Source: Anaerolineae bacterium (lineage in GTDB: Bacteria > Chloroflexota > Anaerolineae > Anaerolineales > UBA4823). Taken from it: a stretch of DNA of 8,742 bases. Within the stretch, counting starts at the first letter, position 1. Every line of letters starts with the position of its first letter. Below the pieces are notes generated by a model. That model had not been told where the DNA came from, did not search any database, and worked only from the letters and a program-made list of their open reading frames with translations. The position numbers and the translations under genes are program-made. The DNA lies in NCBI GenBank assembly GCA_030622805.1, contig JAUXFR010000039.1, positions 1 to 8,742 of the forward strand, given 5' to 3'. This document shows positions 1-4,931 of this stretch, piece by piece.

Positions 1-93
1 GCCAGCATGAGCCAGGTGTATCCCTGGGACAGGGGGACGAATTATGCGGTGGAGGTCGGGAGGAAGGCGGCAGGATTAATTATCAATCGTTAA
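1..93 (+). CDS. 3' tail of an unidentified gene entering from the left edge (partial)
   Basis: Frame 1 is open from the first base to a TAA at 91-93 and encodes 30 residues, including the segment YPWDRGTNYAVEVGRKAAG. The text reads like real protein, with balanced composition and an amphipathic VEVGRKAAGLI end. A closing helix with Gly-Arg-x-Ala-Ala is common at the C-terminus of several enzyme families, including some flavoproteins, but I do not recognise the family and assign no function. The last five residues (LIINR) and the stop lie inside the 7-base repeat array at 75-116, as also happens for the acetyltransferase and phosphoribosyltransferase genes here. That parallel modestly supports a genuine gene end. 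Frame 3 is also open to about base 117 but has a low-complexity Gly/Glu-rich translation, so frame 1 is preferred. Confidence 0.45.
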   Translation, partial: ASMSQVYPWDRGTNYAVEVGRKAAGLIINR

Positions 94-116
94 TAATGAA
101 TTGGTAATTGTTAATT
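75..116. repeat. Degenerate heptanucleotide array, six units of RTTAATT
   Basis: Six adjoining 7-base units can be read: ATTAATT, ATCAATC, GTTAATA, ATGAATT, GGTAATT, GTTAATT. Unit positions 4-6 (AAT) are identical in all six and position 2 is T in five. The array starts inside the last codons of the left-edge gene and contains its TAA stop at 91-93. It is the most regular AT-rich member of four heptad arrays in the window. Confidence 0.7.
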
Positions 117-501
117 TGTTTGAGCGAAATGAGTGAAGGGGGAATCCAGATAAAAAGTGCGATTCATAAAATTTTTCTTGTGCCACAAGAATTCTTCAGT
201 CCAGAACCATCCCTGCTCCCTCATCTGGAGGATCAATTCAAGAACGTAAGTATGCCGTTCCCCGTTTACAGCTCTTTCCTTAATATTTAAGATAATACTC
301 CCTACATAACTGTCTGCGCTTTCCCTATAATATATCTATTGCAGCGGATCCTGCAAGTTGCCTGGGTACTCAGAACCCCTTCGTCACTACAAACAAGTGT
401 ACGCTGTCGAAGTCACCGGTTTCACAGTCTGTGTACAAAATTTTGTTGGTGGGTTCGTGGCTGCTCATGGACGATCTTTGGTGGGTATGTGCATCCATCA
501 G
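117..501. other. Stretch without a convincing gene
   Basis: No reading frame of plausible protein-like composition with a ribosome site is visible on either strand. The open frames of 60-73 codons at 108-290 and 339-576 start at TTG or lack a Shine-Dalgarno, and the latter run antisense into the toxin gene. A perfect -10 hexamer TATAAT lies at 326-331 on the plus strand, but the hexamer 17 bases upstream (TACATA, 303-308) is a poor -35. If used, the transcript would run antisense into the toxin gene that ends at 502. The 9-mer TTGGTGGGT occurs twice (446-454 and 478-486). The stretch may be decayed coding DNA, but I cannot identify a parent gene. Confidence 0.4.
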
Positions 502-894
502 TTAGATCCGCTTGTATGGCTCCAGCACATCATCAAGCATCGGGAAGTGTTTTATGTTAAATGTGACGAGTTTTAGACCACTGATAATTGCTGTCGCGGC
601 AATCAGCGCGTCTGCCAGACCGGTACCATGCGACTTTGAATATCTCTTTCGATACGTTCCTCCGATTCGGGCGATTTCCATGTCTACCTGTAAAACATCA
701 AATGCTAACAAAAACTGCTCAATTGCATCATTTTCATCTTCATCACGTGCTCCAGCAATCAATTCTGCCATGCAAATAACCGAAGTCGCTGGGCGTCTCT
801 CCAGCGACTCAAGATACGCAACCGTTTCTTGATTGCCTCGAAGATATTCAACCAGCACATCCGTATCGATCATGTACTTCTGTTGTTCCGTCAT
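502..894 (-). CDS. vapC: PIN-domain ribonuclease toxin, VapC type
   Basis: The 130-residue product has the length and layout of a VapC toxin, a Mg-dependent endoribonuclease that acts on RNA in the cytoplasm when not bound by its antitoxin. The PIN-domain acidic residues are visible: D10 in MIDTDVLVEYLRG, E44 in ICMAELIAGA and D95 in GLADALIAATA. The final segment VTFNIKHF carries N113, with His at 116 where many relatives have Asp; this fourth site varies in the family, so activity is plausible. The start codon overlaps the antitoxin stop by 4 bases (ATGA, 891-894), so translation is probably coupled and no separate promoter is needed. The gene ends in TAA. Family assignment is firm; the RNA target is unknown. 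Confidence 0.9.
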   Translation of the reverse strand: MTEQQKYMIDTDVLVEYLRGNQETVAYLESLERRPATSVICMAELIAGARDEDENDAIEQFLLAFDVLQVDMEIARIGGTYRKRYSKSHGTGLADALIAATAIISGLKLVTFNIKHFPMLDDVLEPYKRI

Positions 895-1136
895 TGATCA
901 TCACTAAATGATCGATCGAACTCTTCTCGAATGGTGACTGAATCGAAATCATTACGATCTGCCCATATGCCGCGCGCAACCTGCATCAAATTCACTCGAT
1001 TGGAATTCTGGAAGGAGGCAAGATATTCATCTACCGCCTCCCGGATAATTTCGCTCTGGGTTGATTTTCTGAGACGAGCGATCCTTCGTAGAGCTCGCTG
1101 CTCCTTCTCTGTGATATAGATTTGCGTCCTGATCAT
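891..1136 (-). CDS. vapB: Ribbon-helix-helix antitoxin of the VapBC-type pair
   Basis: An 81-residue protein encoded first in the two-gene operon. Residues 1-42 (starting MIRTQIYITEKEQRAL) match a CopG/Arc-type ribbon-helix-helix DNA-binding fold: a short beta strand RTQIYI followed by two basic/acidic helices ending EIIREAVDEYL. The C-terminal part, with ARGIWADRND and a final REEFDRSF, is the kind of segment that wraps the PIN toxin and blocks its active site. An AAAGGA Shine-Dalgarno lies about 8 bases before the ATG at 1136. The protein should dimerise, bind its own promoter and repress the operon, more strongly in complex with the toxin. The direct repeat at 1162-1182 is a candidate binding site. 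The fold call is firm; calling it VapB rather than a generic RHH antitoxin rests on its partner. Confidence 0.85.
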   Translation of the reverse strand: MIRTQIYITEKEQRALRRIARLRKSTQSEIIREAVDEYLASFQNSNRVNLMQVARGIWADRNDFDSVTIREEFDRSFSDDQ

Positions 1137-1161
1137 GCTGTAATCCTTTTGGTTCTAAGCA

Positions 1162-1201
1162 TATACATCGGTATTATACATCATGGAGGTGTTTTTGTAC
1201 A
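1162..1201 (-). promoter_or_regulatory. Promoter of the toxin-antitoxin operon with a direct-repeat operator candidate
   Basis: Read on the minus strand, a perfect -10 TATAAT (1178-1173) lies 17 bases from TGTACA (1201-1196), which matches the -35 consensus at 4 of 6 positions. The 8-mer GATGTATA occurs twice on the same strand (1182-1175 and 1169-1162), 13 bases apart; one copy overlaps the -10 and the other sits around the expected transcription start. That placement suits autorepression by the RHH antitoxin. The leader would be about 30 bases and contains the antitoxin ribosome site. Confidence 0.6.
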
Positions 1202-1220
1202 GAACAAAATGTGAGAGACA

Positions 1221-1255
1221 TCCCTATTCCCTAATCCTTGCCCCTTATCCCCCCA
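1221..1255. repeat. Degenerate heptanucleotide array, five units of YCCYTAW
   Basis: Units on the plus strand are TCCCTAT, TCCCTAA, TCCTTGC, CCCTTAT and CCCCCCA. The fourth unit carries the stop codon of the minus-strand acetyltransferase gene (TAA on the minus strand, 1247-1245), and the fifth encodes part of its final Gly-Gly. The same kind of pyrimidine-rich heptad recurs at 2251-2285 and 3037-3050. Confidence 0.6.
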
Positions 1256-1721
1256 GCTTCCTCGTCATCCGGCGGCTCTCGGTGAAGTAGCCCATGGACT
1301 CATAGAACTGCCAGGCTTCGTTATTGAACTCGTATACTGTCAGCTCAATACTATGAGCGCCCTTCTCTTTTGCCCACAACTGGGCGTGCTCAACCAATGC
1401 TCTGCCAATCCCCTGATTTCGGTGATCCCGGTCCACGCATATATTCTCGATCAAGGCAAATGTGCGAGGTACCAGGATGGGGATGTCGGAGGAAACTCGC
1501 ACGATCACGACTACAAGTCCAATCAGCCTGCCATCCTGCTCGGCTACAAAAACGCCAACGTTATCCGCGGCTATCAATCCCAGGACATACTCCCGCTGGC
1601 GGGTGGGTCCTTCGGCTTTCTGGTAGATATGCGGCAGGTGTTCCCGGTGCAGTCCGTCAACCTGCTCGATGAGTGTACAGAGTTGTTGGTAGTCTCGGAG
1701 TGTCGCTTCCCTGATGTTCAT
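1245..1721 (-). CDS. GNAT-family N-acetyltransferase
   Basis: The 158-residue product is a single-domain GNAT enzyme, which transfers an acetyl group from acetyl-CoA to an amine of a small molecule or protein. Motif A is clear: strand IENICVDRDH followed by the acetyl-CoA pyrophosphate loop R101-N-Q103-G104-I-G106-R107. Motif B follows as ELTVYEFNNEAWQFYESMGY, with Tyr140 at the usual position of the general acid, and the protein ends in the family's terminal beta strand. The N-terminus MNIREATLRDYQQL is the standard first strand and helix, so the ATG at 1721 is right, although no Shine-Dalgarno precedes it. A TACAAT box ends 6 bases upstream, suggesting a leaderless mRNA. The stop codon lies inside a heptad repeat. 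The substrate cannot be told from the sequence. Confidence 0.9.
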   Translation of the reverse strand: MNIREATLRDYQQLCTLIEQVDGLHREHLPHIYQKAEGPTRQREYVLGLIAADNVGVFVAEQDGRLIGLVVVIVRVSSDIPILVPRTFALIENICVDRDHRNQGIGRALVEHAQLWAKEKGAHSIELTVYEFNNEAWQFYESMGYFTESRRMTRKLGG

Positions 1722-1782
1722 TGGAATATTGTATCAGAACCATTATTATCCAAAACCTGCACAATCAGATTAGAATTAATCC
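1722..1782. promoter_or_regulatory. Divergent promoter region with two -10 boxes placed for leaderless transcripts
   Basis: This 61-base gap separates the acetyltransferase and methyltransferase starts. On the minus strand TACAAT (1733-1728) leaves 6 bases before the ATG at 1721. On the plus strand TAGAAT (1771-1776) leaves 6 bases before the GTG at 1783. Transcription normally starts 6-7 bases after the -10, so both mRNAs could begin at the start codon. Neither start has a Shine-Dalgarno. No good -35 is visible for either, which limits confidence. Confidence 0.4.
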
Positions 1783-3003
1783 GTGGATATCAGTTCTTTC
1801 CGTTTACTGCTTACGCCCACTGGTCAAAAAGCATTGCTGGATGCTGAAGCGCTTCAACCGCGTGAAAATGATTTCCTGAGTCACTACCAGTCTCTCAGCC
1901 GCAGGTATCCGGCTGACATGGCGCGAGCAGCATTAGAGACTGCCATTCTACGGTTGGAAGCGAAGAAAAAGTTCCCGTTTGCAGAGCGTATGTACTTCAC
2001 AAGAGAAGCGCTAGAGCAGGCTTCACCCTGGGAAGTCTCGACATACAGGGCGCAGCGTTACAGGTCATTCGTTAGGATGATTGACCTGGGTTGTTCTATC
2101 GGAAGCGATACTTTGGCGCTGGCAAACGTTGCACCCACAACAGGTGTTGACCTCGATCCACTGCGCCTGGCAATGGCACAGACTAACGCCATAGCGCTAA
2201 AACCAGCGCATGAAGCCACCTTTTTGCGTGCAGATATTTCTGTGAACATTTCCTTATCCCTTAAACCTTTATCCTCTGCCTTATTTTTCGACCCCTCCCG
2301 TCGTGTAAACTACAAACGGATTTATTCCGTCCGCGATTACACACCTCCTCTTTCCATTATCGAATCCTGGCTGCGGCAATATCCGGCTTTGGGTGTCAAG
2401 ATATCCCCTGGGGTCAATCTGGAGGAAATCGAGCACTACGATGCTGAAGTTGAATTTATCTCCTTGAGAGGTGAGCTGAAAGAAGCGGTTTTATGGTTTG
2501 GTCCATTGAAGGTGAACAACCGCCGTGCTACCCTTCTGCCGGGACCTCATTCGCTGGCAAGTGACATGTTTGCTGAAGAGCTAATAACTCGCAAGTTGCC
2601 GTTGAGCGAGCCGCTGAGGTACATTTATGAACCCGATCCGGCGGTGCTGCGAGCCGGGTTGGTCTACAATCTGGGTGAGCAGTTAGGTGCCTGCCAGCTT
2701 GATCCCGATATCGCTTACTTAACCTCCAGCGAGCACGAACGAACCCCATTTGCGCGCGCCTGGGAGATCGTTGACTGGTTTCCATTCGGACTTAAGCGCC
2801 TGCGGGTATACCTGCGCGAACGAAGTGTGGGTCGGGTTACGGTGAAGAAGCGTGGATCACCAATTCAACCGGACGCCCTGATCCACGATTTACGCCTGGA
2901 AGGTGATGAGGAGCGGGTGGTATTCCTTACACACCTGCGCGGTCGCCCGATCGTCGTTATTTGTTATCCGAATACTATAGAGGATGTTGAATGGATCAAA
3001 TAA
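1783..3003 (+). CDS. Class I SAM-dependent methyltransferase with THUMP-like C-terminal domain
   Basis: The 406-residue protein has three parts. An N-terminal helical region (about 1-95) includes FPFAERMYFTREALEQA. A Rossmann methyltransferase core follows, with motif I DLGCSIG (101-107) for SAM, an acidic GVDLDP loop near 120, and the catalytic-region motif FFDPSRR (168-174). The C-terminal region (about 310-406, from ARAWEIVDWFPFGLKRLRVYL) resembles the THUMP-like domain found in a bacterial methyltransferase family of unsettled substrate. THUMP association suggests an RNA substrate, but that is inference. The start is GTG with no Shine-Dalgarno and a -10-like TAGAAT just upstream. Residues 157-167 (SLSLKPLSSAL) are encoded by heptad repeats (2251-2285), so the loop before FFDP may be an acquired insert or replacement. 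The gene converges on the phosphoribosyltransferase gene. Confidence 0.85.
   Translation: MDISSFRLLLTPTGQKALLDAEALQPRENDFLSHYQSLSRRYPADMARAALETAILRLEAKKKFPFAERMYFTREALEQASPWEVSTYRAQRYRSFVRMIDLGCSIGSDTLALANVAPTTGVDLDPLRLAMAQTNAIALKPAHEATFLRADISVNISLSLKPLSSALFFDPSRRVNYKRIYSVRDYTPPLSIIESWLRQYPALGVKISPGVNLEEIEHYDAEVEFISLRGELKEAVLWFGPLKVNNRRATLLPGPHSLASDMFAEELITRKLPLSEPLRYIYEPDPAVLRAGLVYNLGEQLGACQLDPDIAYLTSSEHERTPFARAWEIVDWFPFGLKRLRVYLRERSVGRVTVKKRGSPIQPDALIHDLRLEGDEERVVFLTHLRGRPIVVICYPNTIEDVEWIK
2251..2285. repeat. Heptanucleotide array inside the methyltransferase coding sequence
   Basis: The units TCCTTAT, CCCTTAA, ACCTTTA, TCCTCTG and CCTTATT follow one another in 7-base phase within an otherwise ordinary coding sequence. 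They resemble the intergenic units at 1221-1255 (TCCCTAA, CCCTTAT). The region encodes a Ser/Leu-rich segment just before the conserved FFDP motif and keeps the frame open. Degeneracy is high, so this is the least certain of the four arrays. Confidence 0.45.
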
Positions 3004-3029
3004 TTATATAACCCAATCCTGGAATCGCA

Positions 3030-3093
3030 CCCCTCGTCCCTTTTCCCCCTATCACTGGTCACTGGTTACCAATCACTGATCACTGAATATTGG
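3030..3093. repeat. Composite heptanucleotide array between convergent genes
   Basis: Units on the plus strand are CCCCTCG, TCCCTTT, TCCCCCT, one extra A at 3051, then TCACTGG, TCACTGG, TTACCAA, TCACTGA, TCACTGA and ATATTGG. Two units occur as perfect adjoining duplicates. The array fills most of the 69-base gap after the methyltransferase stop and runs 21 bases into the phosphoribosyltransferase gene, whose TGA stop (3075-3073) and last residues (FSDQ) are written by the units. It joins the C-rich heptad type seen at 1221-1255 to a TCACTGR type. Confidence 0.75.
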
Positions 3094-3630
3094 CAAATGC
3101 CCCAGCGCGATAATGTCCATCCATTTGGCCCTATCACCCTCGGTGAAAATGCAGGCTTCCGCCACAACATTGGATCCGGCTTTCTCCATCACCAATCGCA
3201 TGGCCTGCTGTGTGGAGCCGGTGCTGATTACATCATCTATCAGGACGATACGCTTCCCATAGACCAGTTCTATGTCCTTCTCGTCCAGGAAAAGCGTTTG
3301 GGGTTTTCCGGTAGTAATCGACAGCGTCTCTGCTGAAATTACTTCACCCATGTATGGTTTGTACTCTTTGCGTAGAACGACGTATAGCTTATCAGTGACC
3401 ATGGACAGCGTATGAACCAGGGGGATGCTCTTGGCTTCTGCGGTAACGAAAATATCGTAATCCACTTCTGCCAGCTTTGCCGCTAATTCTTCTGCGCAGA
3501 CCTGAACCAGCTCCGTATCACCCAGGATGTTCAGCACAGCGATACGCACGCCGGGGGCAATCTCGAACAGGGTCAGGTCACGTTTTACGCCGGCGATTTC
3601 GATTGGGTATGTGTCTATGGTTGCCTTCAT
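3073..3630 (-). CDS. Purine-type (adenine-like) phosphoribosyltransferase
   Basis: A 185-residue type I phosphoribosyltransferase, the fold that joins a nucleobase to PRPP for salvage in the cytoplasm. The PRPP-binding signature is intact: VLIDDVISTGST at residues 129-140, with the acidic pair D132-D133. The segment FVTAEAKSIPLVHTLS (61-76) corresponds to the E-A-x-x-x-P loop of adenine phosphoribosyltransferases, and the YKPYMGE hood-loop region lies near 90-96. I chose the ATG at 3630 because AAGGAGAGG sits just upstream; an in-frame ATG at 3675 would add 15 residues (MINLMRTVESRRGNP), encoded by the ribosome site itself and overlapping the likely -10. Adenine is the best guess for the base, but xanthine or a regulatory role cannot be excluded. 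The last four residues and the TGA come from heptad repeats. Confidence 0.85.
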   Translation of the reverse strand: MKATIDTYPIEIAGVKRDLTLFEIAPGVRIAVLNILGDTELVQVCAEELAAKLAEVDYDIFVTAEAKSIPLVHTLSMVTDKLYVVLRKEYKPYMGEVISAETLSITTGKPQTLFLDEKDIELVYGKRIVLIDDVISTGSTQQAMRLVMEKAGSNVVAEACIFTEGDRAKWMDIIALGHLPIFSDQ

Positions 3631-3730
3631 GGGATTTCCTCTCCTTGATTCCACTGTACGCATCAAGTTTATCATAATTTAGGTCTCTCATCTGCTATAA
3701 TTTTCACAGCACCAAACACTTGCAGGTAAA
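3631..3730. promoter_or_regulatory. Divergent promoters for the phosphoribosyltransferase and the PLD-like lipoprotein
   Basis: On the plus strand TGCTATAAT (3693-3701) is a perfect extended -10; its -35 region (CATAAT, 3673-3678) is poor, as extended -10 promoters allow. On the minus strand TATGAT (3676-3671) matches 5 of 6 -10 positions and would give the phosphoribosyltransferase gene a leader of about 35 bases carrying AAGGAGAGG. The plus-strand gene has only a weak AGGT before its ATG at 3731. Confidence 0.5.
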
Positions 3731-4837
3731 ATGATTTCCCATAAAGAAGAACCACGCTCGATCCGGTATAGAAATATCACGCAGGTGATAGTAATCGTCG
3801 CGCTGTTGTTGATCAGTGGCTGCCGGAACCTGGTGAATGATCCCAGCAGTTACCCGTCGTTGACTGCAGCGGTAACAGATGAAACCGCTGCCTGGTATGG
3901 GGTGTATTTCACCGATCCGGAAAGCACCGAGGCTGGTTCTTACCGCGGTGGACCGGCAGAAGAGCTGGTTGAAGCGATAGAATCGGCGCGGCTGAGTGTG
4001 GATGTGGCAGCTTACGCCTTCAACCTGTGGGGTATACGGAATGCTTTGTTGGATGCACACCAGCGGGGTTTAAGGATTCGCATGGTTACCGACAGCGACA
4101 ACATACTGGAGGATGAAGTCCAGGAATTGGTGGCGGCAGGTATCCCGGTGGTGGGGGATCGCGCAGAGAGCCTGATGCACGATAAATTTTTCATCATAGA
4201 CCGGCTGAATGTATTCACCGGCTCGATGAATCCGACGGTGGGTGGGGCATATTACGATAATAACAACCTGGTCCGAATCCGAGATGTGCGGCTGGCGGAA
4301 AGCTATACAGATGAGTTTGAGGAGATGTTCTTGGAAAAGACTTTCAGCCGCGCTTCGCCTGCAGATAAAAATGGCGCGGTGGTCTCAATCAATGGCACAC
4401 ACGTTGAAATTTACTTCTCTCCGGAAGGAGATGTTGCCAAACAGATTGTTAAGCTGATCGAGAATTCAACAGAGAGTATTTATTTTTTGGCATATTCTTT
4501 CACCTCGGATGATATCGCTGGAGCCATGATTGACAAAGCTCGGGATGGTGTGCGGGTTGCCGGAGTAATGGAACGCTCACAATACAATGCGAATACTGGC
4601 ACGGAATTCAATAATCTCCGTATGGGGGGTATCGATGTGCTGCTGGATGATAATTCTTACAATATGCATCACAAGGTAATTATCATTGATGAAAAAATCG
4701 TTATCACTGGCTCGTATAATTTCAGCCGCAGCGCAGAGGAGAAGAACGACGAGAATGTGATAATCATCCACAGCCCTGAGATCGCTGCGCTGTTTTTGGA
4801 GGAGTTCGGGCGGATTTATAAGCAGGTAGGGGAGTGA
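3731..4837 (+). CDS. Phospholipase D-like lipoprotein with two HKD motifs
   Basis: The 368-residue protein begins with a basic stretch, a hydrophobic segment (ITQVIVIVALLLISG, 16-30) and a lipobox ISGC with Cys31, so it should be exported and lipid-anchored on the outer face of the membrane. Two PLD half-domains follow. The first has H150-x-K152-x4-D157 and GSMN; the second has H313-x-K315-x4-D320 with GSYNFS and a downstream Glu/Asn-rich ENDEN-like stretch. Both catalytic motifs are complete, so a phosphodiesterase with a covalent phosphohistidine intermediate is expected. The two-domain, roughly 340-residue exported layout fits either a phospholipase or a nuclease of the Nuc type; the sequence does not decide. 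It stands alone after an extended -10 promoter and ends in TGA. Confidence 0.88.
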   Translation: MISHKEEPRSIRYRNITQVIVIVALLLISGCRNLVNDPSSYPSLTAAVTDETAAWYGVYFTDPESTEAGSYRGGPAEELVEAIESARLSVDVAAYAFNLWGIRNALLDAHQRGLRIRMVTDSDNILEDEVQELVAAGIPVVGDRAESLMHDKFFIIDRLNVFTGSMNPTVGGAYYDNNNLVRIRDVRLAESYTDEFEEMFLEKTFSRASPADKNGAVVSINGTHVEIYFSPEGDVAKQIVKLIENSTESIYFLAYSFTSDDIAGAMIDKARDGVRVAGVMERSQYNANTGTEFNNLRMGGIDVLLDDNSYNMHHKVIIIDEKIVITGSYNFSRSAEEKNDENVIIIHSPEIAALFLEEFGRIYKQVGE

Positions 4838-4866
4838 GACCAGGTGGGGGATAATTCTAGCTCATT

Positions 4867-4926
4867 TTGTAGTTCTGGAGAAAATCGAGTATTATTAGAA
4901 CCCATAATTATGAAATTATTGAGGAG
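4867..4926 (+). promoter_or_regulatory. Promoter and ribosome site of the HerA/DUF853-like ATPase gene
   Basis: TTGTAG (4867-4872) and TATTAT (4890-4895, 5 of 6) are exactly 17 bases apart. The expected start near 4902 gives a leader of about 30 bases. A strong Shine-Dalgarno GAGGAG (4921-4926) lies 5 bases before the ATG at 4932 and fixes that start. The spacing suggests the gene is transcribed separately from the PLD-like gene upstream. Confidence 0.5.
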
Positions 4927-4931
4927 CTGGA

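Noticed and set aside
108..290. 60-codon open frame on the plus strand
   Set aside because: It starts at TTG inside an AT-rich repeat, has no Shine-Dalgarno and shows no recognisable domain.
339..576. Two overlapping 72-73-codon plus-strand frames
   Set aside because: Both run antisense into the PIN toxin gene and have composition expected of shadow frames, with no ribosome site.
3066..3093. CCAAT/ATTGG inverted repeat as a terminator between convergent genes
   Set aside because: The 5-base stem has a long loop, no T run follows, and the similarity arises from the heptad units themselves.
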